Assembly (NCBI RefSeq): GCF_000502835.1
Contig: NZ_AYVL01000017.1
Location: 165,667-229,666, forward strand
Reading direction: 5' to 3'
DNA: 64,000 nucleotides
DNA from: Mesorhizobium sp. LSJC280B00
Lineage (GTDB): Bacteria; Pseudomonadota; Alphaproteobacteria; Rhizobiales; Rhizobiaceae
Of the stretch, positions 1 through 8,156 are shown piece by piece (position 1 is the stretch's first letter; the number at the start of each line of letters is the position of its first letter). A program made the position numbers and the translations under genes. The notes under the pieces were generated by a model. The model did not search any database. It was given only the letters and a program-made list of their open reading frames with translations, and was not told where the DNA came from.

Positions 1-258
1 GTGACTGTTCCCGCCGAGGCCGCCTATGGCCCCCACCGCCCCGAAGCGGTCATGACCGTCGATCGCGCCCGCGTGCCAGACAACATCAACGTCGATATCG
101 GCACTCGATTGCAGGTCAGAACCTCAGAAGGGCGCCCGATGCCGGTAACAGTCGTCGGCGTGGACGACACCAGCGTCAGGCTCGACGGCAATCATCCGTT
201 GGCCGGACGGGATCTGGTGTTCGACGTTGAACTGGTCGAGATCGTTCAGGCGGCGTAG
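1..258 (+). CDS. slyD: FKBP-type peptidyl-prolyl isomerase, SlyD-like (3' part only)
   Basis: This is the C-terminal 85 residues of a SlyD-type FKBP prolyl isomerase, a cytoplasmic folding helper. The window opens inside the gene, so the GTG at base 1 is not a real start. The visible part begins with the VTVPAEAAYGPHRPEAV segment that precedes the insert-in-flap domain, and ends with the family signature NHPLAGRDLVFDVELVEI that closes the FKBP fold. The His/Cys-rich nickel-binding tail of enterobacterial SlyD is absent; the protein stops at VQAA. Family assignment is firm; metal binding and exact substrates are unknown. Confidence 0.85.
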   Translation: MTVPAEAAYGPHRPEAVMTVDRARVPDNINVDIGTRLQVRTSEGRPMPVTVVGVDDTSVRLDGNHPLAGRDLVFDVELVEIVQAA

Positions 259-482
259 GACACGGCCAAGGCCGCGGTGGCTATGATTTCGGGTGACGCA
301 CTTCTGCTGGCGGTTTCGGCGGTGCGTCACCTGTCGGAGGGAAAGACCGCGACGGCGGAAATCGTGTTGCACCACCCATAGAGACATTCGGCATCTGGAA
401 TGTCCAATTCAGCGTCGCAGTCTCGAGGACCTGTGGAAGACCTCGCTTGACAGCCGACTTCTCGTGACCGCAAAGTCCCGTG
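259..482. other. Intergenic region with one inverted repeat
   Basis: No coding signal is evident. An 8-bp inverted repeat, GTGACGCA (293-300) and TGCGTCAC (323-330), with a 22-nt loop could act as an end-of-transcript hairpin after slyD, but no T-run follows it. A TTGACA hexamer lies at 447-452 without a convincing -10 partner, so I do not call a promoter. Confidence 0.35.
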
Positions 483-1211
483 ATGCGGGCGATTGGTTGG
501 AATAGAATTGCGCGTGCCGGTGCAATCGTGCTGATGATCGGCACAAATGTTCCTGGGCCGGCGCGTTCCGACTAGCTCCTTCTCACAAGCCCGTCCCAGC
601 CAGCCAATGTCGGCGATGCGATGCTGGCGGCTGCCAATTATCATGATTCCGGCGACTATGATCGCGACCTTGCCGCTGTGGCGAAGCAGGCAGGCGACTG
701 GGTCATCAAGCGCGCAATGGAGGTGCCTCGCCCCGCACTGGTGCTCGATATCGACGAGACGGCTTTGGCCAACTGGGAAGTGATCACACGTGACAATTTC
801 GGCCGCCCGATCGGCGGCGCCTGCGACATCGCAATCGATGGTCCCTGTGGCTGGGCCGCCTGGGATCAGCTTGCGAAGGATCCGGCCATCGACGCCGTGC
901 TGGAGGTCTTCCGGCAGGCACGAGCGGCGAAAGTCGCGGTGTTCTTCATCACCGGACGTCCGGAGGACCAGCGTCAGGCAACCGAACAGAACCTGCAGTC
1001 GGCCGGCTATGCCGGCTACGAGCACCTTTACATGGTCCAGCCTGGGGCCAAATACGGCTCCGCCGCAGATTTCAAGGCACCCATAAGGGCCGAAATCGAA
1101 AAGGCCGGCTACACAATAATTGCCAATGTCGGTGACCAGCCATCTGACCTGTTCGGTGGGCATGCCGAGAAGCTGTTCCTGCTGCCTAATCCGTTCTACC
1201 GGGTTCGCTGA
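483..1211 (+). pseudogene. HAD-family class B/C-type acid phosphatase with an amber codon after its signal peptide
   Basis: The downstream frame (ATG at 621, 196 residues) is a HAD-superfamily secreted acid phosphatase: it has the nucleophile motif LVLDIDETALANW near its residue 42 and the motif FFITGRPEDQR. The same frame is open upstream from ATG 483 and encodes a signal peptide (MRAIGWNRIARAG, then a hydrophobic core ending PGPARSD), but codon 31 (573-575) is TAG. One change from CAG to TAG would explain this. As it stands the phosphatase either lacks its export signal, starts at 621 and stays in the cytoplasm, depends on amber read-through, or reflects a sequencing error. The catalytic part is intact. 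Confidence 0.7.
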
Positions 1212-1260
1212 CGGCCGGAACGGCACAAGCCCGGATCCTCGGCTCCTTGCCGAGCACCTA

Positions 1261-2241
1261 CTAAGGTATCAGGACAACTTTGCCGGTCGCGCCGCGCTCC
1301 TCCAGCAGGCGATGTGCGTGGCTGGCCTGGTCGAGCGGGAAGCGGCCACCTTTGGTCACCACAAGCTGACCACCAGCGGCCAGATCGAAAAGCTCCAAAA
1401 GGCCGTCACGGAGCCCGTCCGTAGACAGTAACGGCAGCAGGGCAAAGCCCTTCAGCGACTGGTTGCGGCCGATCATCGCCTCCATCTCCGGGGCGCCGAG
1501 CGCGTATCTGCCGAGTGCTGCAAACACCAACTCTCCGCGAGGTGCCAGAGCCTCCAGCGCAACCGCCGTCAGCCGGCCGCCGACAATGTCGTAGATGATG
1601 TCGACGCCGGCGCCGTCTGTGGCTGCCCGGACGTGCACCGGCCAATCCGTGTTGCTGTAGTCGACGGCAGCATCGGCTCCCAGCGACAAAGTAAGGTCGA
1701 GCTTGGCCTTGCTGCCGGCTGCCGCGATGACACGGCTCGCGCCGGCGCGCTTGGCAAGCTGGACGAGCAACGAACCGACGCCGCCCGCGGCAGCGGCGAC
1801 CAGCACCGATCTGCCGGCCGGCGGGCTTTGCCGCGATAGATACAATGCCGTCAGTCCTTGCACCATCAATGCCGTCGCGTTTTCGAACGAGAGCGAATCC
1901 GGCAAGGGCACGGCCAGGCTTGCGTCGATCGTCACATACTCGGCATAGCCGCCAAACGGGCGGCTCGAGGCGAACAACGACGCGGCGACGCGCGTGCCGA
2001 GCAAGGAAGCGTCCACCCCCTGCCCAAGCGCCTCCACGATCCCGGCGGCCTCGACGCCAGGGATCATCGGCAGTTGCGGCGTCACCGCATAGCGATCCGC
2101 GCGCATCAGCACTTCGAAGAAATTCACCCCGGCCGCATGAACGCGGACCAAGACCTCGCCGGCTTGCGGCTCAGGCTTCGGCACCGCGACTATGTCGAGA
2201 ACGTCGGGCCCGCCGAAGCGGCTCAGTTGAATGGCTATCAT
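1261..2241 (-). CDS. NADPH:quinone reductase, zinc-independent MDR family
   Basis: This 326-residue medium-chain dehydrogenase/reductase resembles quinone oxidoreductases. It has the N-terminal GroES-like fold (GEVLVRVHAAGVNFFEVLMR) and the nucleotide-binding motif AAAAGGVGSLLVQLAK followed by the Rossmann domain. The Cys/His ligands of zinc alcohol dehydrogenases are missing, as expected for the QOR branch. I chose ATG at 2241 (MIAIQLSRFGG) because family members start there; an upstream in-frame ATG at 2283 adds an unlikely leader. It is divergent from an HxlR regulator that starts 98 bp away, a common pairing in electrophile or quinone stress response. Confidence 0.85.
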   Translation of the reverse strand: MIAIQLSRFGGPDVLDIVAVPKPEPQAGEVLVRVHAAGVNFFEVLMRADRYAVTPQLPMIPGVEAAGIVEALGQGVDASLLGTRVAASLFASSRPFGGYAEYVTIDASLAVPLPDSLSFENATALMVQGLTALYLSRQSPPAGRSVLVAAAAGGVGSLLVQLAKRAGASRVIAAAGSKAKLDLTLSLGADAAVDYSNTDWPVHVRAATDGAGVDIIYDIVGGRLTAVALEALAPRGELVFAALGRYALGAPEMEAMIGRNQSLKGFALLPLLSTDGLRDGLLELFDLAAGGQLVVTKGGRFPLDQASHAHRLLEERGATGKVVLIP

Positions 2242-2339
2242 CGCATGCACCGATCGCTGTTGGCATCGGCCGCTGTTTGCCACTATCTGCCTGGCTTCGA
2301 CTACATACCGATTTGTCCGCTGCTGACCGGGAGGTGACC

Positions 2340-2732
2340 ATGGCCAAGCTGATCAAGAGACTGCCGACGCTGCCGGCGGAGCGCGCGCTGAAAGTGATTT
2401 CGGGCCGCTGGAAGGCGGTCATCCTGTACCATCTCTTCGACGGGCCCCGGCGGCTGTCGGCGCTGCAGGCACTGATGCCCGATATCACCCAGAAAGTGCT
2501 GATCCAGCAGCTTCGCGAAATGGAAGAGCACGGCCTCGTCCGTCGCGAGATCTTTGCCGAGATACCTTCGCGCGTCGAATATTCGGCGACGCGGCTCGGC
2601 CTCAGCCTCGAGCCGATCCTGCTGGCACTTTGCCAGTGGGGCCAGCATCATGCCGACGAGCTGAATGAGATGGACCGCCTTGCCGATTGCATCATCAGAC
2701 CACGGCAAGCGCAGGACGCCCATGCCGTGTGA
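2340..2732 (+). CDS. HxlR-family winged-helix regulator
   Basis: This 130-residue protein has the HxlR signature: a recognition-helix region KVISGRWKAVILYHLFDGPRRLSALQ followed by the wing segment LVRREIFAEIPSRVEYSAT and C-terminal helices for dimerisation. The start ATG at 2340 follows a GGGAGG ribosome-binding site. It lacks the near-N-terminal Cys used for redox sensing in HypR/YodB-type members, so the signal may be a ligand. Being divergent from the quinone reductase gene, it probably controls that gene and itself; I found no clear palindrome between them. Confidence 0.85.
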   Translation: MAKLIKRLPTLPAERALKVISGRWKAVILYHLFDGPRRLSALQALMPDITQKVLIQQLREMEEHGLVRREIFAEIPSRVEYSATRLGLSLEPILLALCQWGQHHADELNEMDRLADCIIRPRQAQDAHAV

Positions 2733-2733
2733 A

Positions 2734-2759
2734 CAAAAAGGGCGGCGCATGCGCCGCCC
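2734..2759 (-). terminator. Rho-independent terminator of the FMN reductase gene
   Basis: A perfect 20-bp palindrome (GGGCGGCGCA/TGCGCCGCCC, 2740-2759) is flanked by AAAAA at 2735-2739. Read on the minus strand this is a strong GC hairpin followed by TTTTT, 48 nt past the stop codon of the gene ending at 2807. On the plus strand there is no T-run. Confidence 0.8.
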
Positions 2760-2806
2760 CAATGCTTGGGAGAATTAATCCTTGGGAGGACTGCTCGAAC
2801 CTGTGC

Positions 2807-3412
2807 TCAGGCCGCCTTGACTTCCTCGGCGACGGCATCGGCCTGACGCGCCGTCTTCAGCACCCTGGCCCACCATGCAATGTCGTTGACCAGCGCGGTT
2901 GCCGCCTGGTTGAGGTGCTCGAACTCATCGAGCTTCTTGTCGCCTTGCTTGACGGCAAGGAAATCGGCCCAGGCGATGTGTACGGCGGACTTCACCGGCG
3001 CCATCTGCAACTCGACCGCATGCAGCCTCAGCTGCTCGACCGCGCGCGCGCCACCGACGCTGCCATAGCCGACGAAGCCGGCCGGCTTCTTGTTCCACTC
3101 GTTGGCGGCGTAGTCGATGGCGTTCTTCAGCACGGCCGTCGGGCCATGATTGTATTCCGCGGCGGTGAAGATGAAGCCGTCGAATCCGGCGACCTTCTTT
3201 TGCCAGCGCTGCGCCACTTCGTTCTGCGACGGCACCCAGGCGGAGGATGCGACCTCATCGAAGAACGGCAGCGGGAAATCGCGCAGGTCGACGACTTCAA
3301 CGTCGATGTCGGCGTGCGACTTGGCTATCTTGGCAATCCATTGGGTCGGGACGTCGGCAAAGCGGGCCGCGCGGGTTGAACCAATGATGATGGCGATTTT
3401 GGGTTTTGACAT
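2807..3412 (-). CDS. NADPH-dependent FMN reductase (flavodoxin-fold quinone/chromate reductase type)
   Basis: A 201-residue flavodoxin-fold enzyme that probably moves electrons from NAD(P)H through FMN to quinones or similar acceptors. The phosphate-binding loop GSTRAARFAD is at residues 11-20, and the flavin/substrate loop EYNHGPTAVLKNAIDYA is the family signature near residue 105. A GGAGAG ribosome-binding site precedes ATG 3412. The gene is divergent from an HxlR regulator and has its own terminator, so it is a single-gene unit probably induced by oxidants or electrophiles. Confidence 0.85.
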   Translation of the reverse strand: MSKPKIAIIIGSTRAARFADVPTQWIAKIAKSHADIDVEVVDLRDFPLPFFDEVASSAWVPSQNEVAQRWQKKVAGFDGFIFTAAEYNHGPTAVLKNAIDYAANEWNKKPAGFVGYGSVGGARAVEQLRLHAVELQMAPVKSAVHIAWADFLAVKQGDKKLDEFEHLNQAATALVNDIAWWARVLKTARQADAVAEEVKAA

Positions 3413-3439
3413 AGAGGGGGCTCTCCTTACGGGAATACT

Positions 3440-3456
3440 GGTATCGTTTAGATACC
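3440..3456. promoter_or_regulatory. Candidate HxlR operator
   Basis: A perfect inverted repeat, GGTATC (3440-3445), five bases, GATACC (3451-3456), lies 28 bp upstream of the FMN reductase start and 48 bp before the likely TTG start of the divergent HxlR gene. Its size and site suit autoregulation and control of the reductase by the HxlR protein. This is an inference from position and symmetry. Confidence 0.6.
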
Positions 3457-3503
3457 TGAGCTATATGAGTAACTGGCCGCTCAATGTGCAAGGAGGCACT
3501 TTT

Positions 3504-3872
3504 TTGTTACCAAGGCACCCGCACCGCACCGAGGACTGCCGCGCCATCTCGGAAATCCTGCAGCGCGTCGGCGACAAATGGACGGTGCTCGTGGTCGGCA
3601 AGCTTGGCAACGGGCCGCTGCGTTTCAACGAGTTGCGCAGCGCGGTCGGCGGCATTTCGCAAAAGATGCTGACCACGACCTTGCGCGGGCTCGAGCGCGA
3701 CGGCTTCGTTACGCGCACCGTGTTCCCGACCATCCCGCCGCGGGTCGACTACGAATTGACCGATCTTGGCTACGAACTGCTGGTGCCGGTCGATGCGCTC
3801 GGCGAATGGGCACGCAAGAACACCGAGCGCGTCAAGGCGGCGCGCGAGAAGTTCGACGCCATGCACAGCTGA
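3504..3872 (+). CDS. HxlR-family winged-helix regulator
   Basis: The regulator has the HxlR core: AISEILQRVGDKWTVLVVGKL, then LRFNELRSAVGGISQKMLTTTLRGLERDGFVTR and the wing PTIPPRVDYELTDLG. I prefer the TTG at 3504 (122 residues, MLPRHPHRTED) because a full AAGGAGG sits at 3490-3496, 7 nt upstream. The in-frame ATG at 3465 would add 13 residues but has no ribosome-binding site and would lie close to the palindrome at 3440-3456. It probably represses the divergent FMN reductase. Confidence 0.82.
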   Translation: MLPRHPHRTEDCRAISEILQRVGDKWTVLVVGKLGNGPLRFNELRSAVGGISQKMLTTTLRGLERDGFVTRTVFPTIPPRVDYELTDLGYELLVPVDALGEWARKNTERVKAAREKFDAMHS

Positions 3873-3921
3873 ACCCTTGTGCTGCAAGGGTTTGAACCTG
3901 TCGGGATCCTCCGGACGAGCC

Positions 3922-4242
3922 CTACTGCTGTAACTGCATCTTGCTCTTCGGCAGCTTCTCGATCCGATTCCATTTCGGGTTGGGACTGACCACCTTGCCG
4001 CCAATTGTGCAGGTCGTGGTCGTCTCCTTGCGGCAATTGCTCACCGTCGTGCCGCTGGTGTCGCATTTCGTCGCCGAGCAGATCTCGCACTTGGCCGCTT
4101 GCCCGTTGATGGTGCGGTTTTCCGACGTGCAGGTGGCGCCTGGATCGCCTTTTTTGACCTCCGCCAAAGCGCTTGCGGACGACAGGCAGAACAAGGCTGC
4201 AAAGGCACCCGCCAGGGCAGCGTTCAGCATGTGTTGACGCAT
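3922..4242 (-). CDS. Secreted Cys-rich protein of unknown function
   Basis: A 106-residue exported protein. The start ATG at 4242 follows GGGAGGAAAGACA; residues 1-25 form a signal peptide (hydrophobic AALAGAFAALFCLSSASALA). The mature part has six Cys, arranged as spaced pairs (CTSENRTINGQAAKCEIC, CDTSGTTVSNC, TTTCTIGG), which suggests disulfides in the periplasm. It ends in a basic and Gln-rich tail. I do not recognise a named domain. Confidence 0.7.
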   Translation of the reverse strand: MRQHMLNAALAGAFAALFCLSSASALAEVKKGDPGATCTSENRTINGQAAKCEICSATKCDTSGTTVSNCRKETTTTCTIGGKVVSPNPKWNRIEKLPKSKMQLQQ

Positions 4243-4385
4243 TGTCTTTCCTCCCAAGATCCCGTCGGTCGCGCTGCAGGCGCGCATGCGGGAACCCGTT
4301 AGCCAAAGACCACGCGGGATCGCTGTCCGCATCCCCCGCGCGGGAGAGACGGCTGTTTAAATCCGTCTTCTGGAATCAGGCCGGG

Positions 4386-4781
4386 TCAGCCTTCGGCCGG
4401 AACCGCCTTCGGCTTGCCTTCGCCGTCCAGCGCCACCATGACGAAGTCGGCATGGGTGACCTTCTCCATCAGATCGGAGAGATAGCGCTGCGCCCAGGCC
4501 TCGACCTTGAGCGTCATCGAGGTGCGGCCGACGCGTTCGACATGCGTATAGATGCACAGCGTGTCGCCGATCTTCATCGGCTTGGCGAAGGACATTTCCT
4601 TCACCGCCGCCGTCACCACGCGGCCCTTGGCGCGCTCGGCGGCACGGATGCCGCAGGCGAGATCCATCTGCGCCATCACCCAGCCGCCAAAAATGTCGCC
4701 TGCCGCATTGGCGTCGGAAGGCATGGCCAGCGTCCTGAGCGTCAGATCGCCGATCGGCCGCCCGTCCGCGTAATGCACCAT
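4386..4781 (-). CDS. yciA: Acyl-CoA thioesterase, YciA type
   Basis: A 131-residue hot-dog-fold thioesterase that hydrolyses acyl-CoA to free acid and CoA. The YciA signature is clear: LRTLAMPSDANAAGDIFGGWVMAQMDLA near residues 15-42, with the catalytic Asn-Ala-x-Gly-Asp-Ile-Phe-Gly-Gly segment, followed by VVTAAVKEMSFAKPMKIGDTL. The length matches the family. It stands alone between unrelated genes. Confidence 0.92.
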   Translation of the reverse strand: MVHYADGRPIGDLTLRTLAMPSDANAAGDIFGGWVMAQMDLACGIRAAERAKGRVVTAAVKEMSFAKPMKIGDTLCIYTHVERVGRTSMTLKVEAWAQRYLSDLMEKVTHADFVMVALDGEGKPKAVPAEG

Positions 4782-4981
4782 TTGGCCAATCCTCTCGAAG
4801 CCGATTGTCCCGATCCCGTATCGTCATGGCACGGACAGGTCAACGCGCCACTGAACAGGTCGCGGCCTGAGGTTCGGCTATCGGTCGACAGTGTTGAAAA
4901 GATGCTGTGCGGAGCTAGACGAGCGCACCAGCAGGATTGCATTCCATGGTCGAGGTAAGAAAGCTTACCAATAGGCGTGCT

Positions 4982-5953
4982 TCACAAAGCGGGCCAGGGC
5001 GTCGGGACGTAGCCATAGGCGTTGCCCTCGCGAATAACATGACCGATGCCTGGAAAGGGCCGGTGCATGCCTGCGACGAGCAGGCCATCCGCCGACACCA
5101 TGTCGAGCACCTTCTTGCGTGTGGCGATTGCGGCCTCCTGGTCCACGTCGAAGGCGATTGCCCATTCCGGATGCGCCAATTGCAGCGCGGAGGCGTGGAT
5201 TACGTCAGTGAAGAGCAGCAGGTTGGCGTCACCAGAGCCAATTCGAAGCGCGAGATGCCCCGGCGTGTGTCCAGGCGCAGGCAACGCCCTGATCCCGGGC
5301 GCGATCTCGACTTCGCCTTCGATCTTCCGGACCTTGCCATGGTAAGGCACCAGCGATTTGCGCGCTATTTCGAAGTACGGTTTCATCTGGTCGGGCGCCT
5401 TGGACCGGATCCCGTCATCGTGCCAGAAAGCGAATTCCGGCGCGGCAACCACGACCTCCGCTGCCGGGAAGGCGGCCTTGCCTCCAATACCGACAAGGCC
5501 GTTGGCATGGTCGGGATGGAGATGGGTGATGATTACCGTGTCGATTTCTTCCGGCCTGACGCCAGCGGCGGCGAGCGCCTCAGGTATATGTCCCAGTATG
5601 GGCCCCATCGCCGATGCCGTGCCGGTATCGATCAGCACCCGTCTGTCACCTTTGGTGACAAGGTAAGCATTGACCGAGGTCGGGAGTGGTTTTGGCAGGA
5701 ATGCCTTTGCCAGCAGCGCTTCGGCGGCAGCCGTATCTGCGGAAGGGAAGAGTTCGAGGCCGAGATTGAGGTAGCCGTCGCTCAGTGCTGTGATCTCGAG
5801 GTCGCCGAGCATGAACCTGTGGGCGCTCGCAAGCGAAGCCGGAGACCGGGCGGCGATAGCCGCAGCGTTGCTCCCAAAGAGGCTGATCGGGGAAAGCAGC
5901 AGGGCGCCGGCACTAAAGGTGCCGATGCCGAACGTTCGACGGTCGATATTCAT
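4982..5953 (-). CDS. Tat-exported metallo-beta-lactamase-fold hydrolase
   Basis: A 323-residue MBL-fold hydrolase with the metal motif THLHPDHANG near residue 145, and further ligands in LPAPGHTPGH and the FTDVIHA region. The start ATG at 5953 is preferred because it opens directly on a twin-arginine signal (MNIDRRTFGIGTFSAGALLLSP); an upstream in-frame ATG at 6082 would bury this signal. The protein is expected in the periplasm. The family includes lactonases and other hydrolases; substrate is unknown. Confidence 0.85.
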   Translation of the reverse strand: MNIDRRTFGIGTFSAGALLLSPISLFGSNAAAIAARSPASLASAHRFMLGDLEITALSDGYLNLGLELFPSADTAAAEALLAKAFLPKPLPTSVNAYLVTKGDRRVLIDTGTASAMGPILGHIPEALAAAGVRPEEIDTVIITHLHPDHANGLVGIGGKAAFPAAEVVVAAPEFAFWHDDGIRSKAPDQMKPYFEIARKSLVPYHGKVRKIEGEVEIAPGIRALPAPGHTPGHLALRIGSGDANLLLFTDVIHASALQLAHPEWAIAFDVDQEAAIATRKKVLDMVSADGLLVAGMHRPFPGIGHVIREGNAYGYVPTPWPAL

Positions 5954-6216
5954 GGTCTTGTCCTTCGAATTGCAGATGAAGCTAGTCCCAGACGTCGTCG
6001 CTGCCGGGGCGGATGCCGACCGCTCGGACCCACCCTTCGGCGGTGGTCGGCGCGGGTCATGGCCAACTCCTTGCGACATCAATAATCCGCCTCATAAACA
6101 GCGGGAATAGCGATGGGATGCAGTTCACTGCTGCAGCTTATGCAGCAATCGACTTAAGCGGGTAAGGCTGCTGGGTCCGCCGTCCGCTAAACGGCCTCGC
6201 CGAGCCCTGGCTTCGC

Positions 6217-7143
6217 CTACTGGACAGGTTGCCGGGGTTCGAGCGCTCGGCGCAACGTCGGCGCCTCTTGCTCGATATCATCCCACAGACGGTTCGAGAT
6301 CGGCCCGTGCGGCCGGTCGCGGCGGCGCGCCACCACCAACTCCTCGGTGCGGCCTGGCAGATGACGACCGGCAATGGATTGCAGGCGTCCGTCGCGCAGT
6401 TCTTCCTCGATCAGGAAGCGGGGCATGTGGCCCCATCCGAGGCCTTGCAGGATGATTTCCTTCTTCATGCCCTGATCGGCCACCATGCATTGAGGCGCAC
6501 CCTCGATCATGAAGTAGTCTTGTTGCGGTGAATGGCGGGCCGTGTCGCGCATGACACATTGGGTGAACGCGTGCATCTGATCCGGCGTGATGGGGCGCTT
6601 GATGCGCTCCGGCAGAAAGCCCGAAGCCACCACGGGAACGAATGGCACCTTGCACAGATCGATCCATTCCACCCGCGGATCGCTCTTGTCGATCCAGTGC
6701 AGGATCAAATCGGCTTCGTCATCGAAGAGGCGCTCCCACGGGCCGCCCACCGCCTCGAAATGCAGGTGCAGGCGTGTGCCCGGACACTGGGCGAAGAACC
6801 GTCCGAGCATGCCCAATGCCTGCGGACGCGGGCAAAGGTCGCCGATCACCACATGGATCTCGCTTTCTTCGCCCATTGACAGCTGAGCAGCATGAAGCCG
6901 CAAGCCCTCGAGCTCGCGCAGCAGCGATTGTGCCCTGCGATGGAACGACAGCCCTGCCTCGGTGGGGCGCACGCGATAGCCGCTGCGATCCAGGAGAACG
7001 AGGTCGAGTTGCCGCTCCAGCTTTGCAACGGCTGCGAACACAGCCGGGTGCGAGCGATGCAGCATGGCCGCCGCAGGCTGAAAGCCGCCGCAGCGGACCA
7101 CCGCATCGAAGCATTGCAGGTCGTGCAAAGTGAATTCGGCCAT
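6217..7143 (-). CDS. LysR-family transcriptional regulator
   Basis: A 308-residue LTTR. Residues 1-60 form the winged helix-turn-helix (LHDLQCFDAVVRCGGFQPAAAMLHRSHPAVFAAVAKLERQL in overlapping segments), followed by the linker helix and a periplasmic-binding-protein-like effector domain. It is divergent from an enol-lactonase-like hydrolase and its start lies only 10 bp from a long palindrome (7153-7182), so it probably represses itself and activates the hydrolase in response to an unknown metabolite. Confidence 0.88.
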   Translation of the reverse strand: MAEFTLHDLQCFDAVVRCGGFQPAAAMLHRSHPAVFAAVAKLERQLDLVLLDRSGYRVRPTEAGLSFHRRAQSLLRELEGLRLHAAQLSMGEESEIHVVIGDLCPRPQALGMLGRFFAQCPGTRLHLHFEAVGGPWERLFDDEADLILHWIDKSDPRVEWIDLCKVPFVPVVASGFLPERIKRPITPDQMHAFTQCVMRDTARHSPQQDYFMIEGAPQCMVADQGMKKEIILQGLGWGHMPRFLIEEELRDGRLQSIAGRHLPGRTEELVVARRRDRPHGPISNRLWDDIEQEAPTLRRALEPRQPVQ

Positions 7144-7152
7144 GTCAGCTTC

Positions 7153-7182
7153 TATTACAGAGATAGTCCTATCTTTGTAATA
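7153..7182. promoter_or_regulatory. LysR-type operator: 30-bp near-perfect dyad
   Basis: Arms TATTACAGAGATAG (7153-7166) and CTATCTTTGTAATA (7169-7182) are complementary at 13 of 14 positions around a 2-bp centre. The inner part ATAG-TC-CTAT is the classic LTTR T-N11-A type core. The site is next to the start of the LysR gene and about 70 bp before the divergent hydrolase. Confidence 0.75.
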
Positions 7183-7249
7183 TCCTCAAAAGCGCGCCGC
7201 AGCTAGGCTTTGCCACATTCAACGCTCCAAGAAGGAAGGTGTATTCACC

Positions 7250-8041
7250 ATGAATGAGCTGGATTTCGTGACCGTCGGCGATGGCACACGCATCGCCTAC
7301 CGCATCGACGGCGACGCCGGGAAGCCCGTGCTGATGCTGTCGAATTCCATCGCCACGACGCTGCGGATGTGGGACATGCAGGTCGGCGAGCTGTCGAACC
7401 ATTTCCGTGTTCTGCGCTATGATTTTCGCGGCCACGGAGGGTCGAGCGTTCCGGCCGGCGCTTATTCGCTCGACCGGCTTGGCCGCGACGTGATCGAGTT
7501 GCTCGACACCCTGGGCATTGAACGCGTACACTTCCTCGGTCTGTCGTTGGGCGGCTTCGTCGGGCAGTGGCTCGGCATCCACGCGCCCGAGCGGATCGAG
7601 CGCTTGATCCTGAGCAACACCTCGTCCTACCTCGGACCGGCAAAGCAGTTTGACGAGCGGATTGCCGCCGTGCTGCAGGCGCCGGATATGTCCGAAACCG
7701 CCGAGATGTTCCTGGGCAACTGGTTTCCTGCGCGTATGCTGGCGGCCAACGAGCCCGTCATCGAAGAATTTCGCGCCATGCTGCTGGCCATCGACCGGCA
7801 AGGCTTGGCTGGTCTGTTCGCGGCGGTTCGCGATGCGGACCTTCGCCGAACCGTAGCGCTGATTTCCAGGCCAACGTTGGTGATCGCCGGCCGGCACGAC
7901 ACTGTGACAGCCGCCAGCCATAGCGAGTTGATCGCGGCGATGGTGCCCGGCGCGAAACTGGTTGTCCTGCCCGCGGTCCACTTGTCGAATGTCGAGTACC
8001 CCACCGAGTTCATGGAGGCCGTGCTTGGTTTTCTGCGCTGA
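7250..8041 (+). CDS. Alpha/beta hydrolase, 3-oxoadipate enol-lactonase-like
   Basis: A 263-residue alpha/beta-hydrolase. The nucleophile elbow is GLSLGG (Ser near residue 97), the oxyanion region is MLSNSIATTLRMWD, the acid lies in AGRHDTVT and the catalytic His in LPAVHLSNVE. The overall layout is that of PcaD, which opens the lactone 4-oxoadipate enol-lactone to 3-oxoadipate. No other beta-ketoadipate genes are nearby, so the substrate may be a different lactone or ester. A GAAGGAAGG ribosome-binding region precedes ATG 7250. Control by the divergent LysR gene is likely. Confidence 0.82.
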   Translation: MNELDFVTVGDGTRIAYRIDGDAGKPVLMLSNSIATTLRMWDMQVGELSNHFRVLRYDFRGHGGSSVPAGAYSLDRLGRDVIELLDTLGIERVHFLGLSLGGFVGQWLGIHAPERIERLILSNTSSYLGPAKQFDERIAAVLQAPDMSETAEMFLGNWFPARMLAANEPVIEEFRAMLLAIDRQGLAGLFAAVRDADLRRTVALISRPTLVIAGRHDTVTAASHSELIAAMVPGAKLVVLPAVHLSNVEYPTEFMEAVLGFLR

Positions 8042-8156
8042 GATGGAGCACGACAGGGACGCTGAGTGAAACCCCGGTTTGAACATCCCCGCATGGACCG
8101 CAACCTATGATGCGCTAGCGCGCAGTGCAGGCTAGACTGGGCAATATCAATAGCGG

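Noticed and set aside
447..475. A TTGACA-based promoter before the acid phosphatase
   Set aside because: No acceptable -10 hexamer at 16-18 bp spacing.
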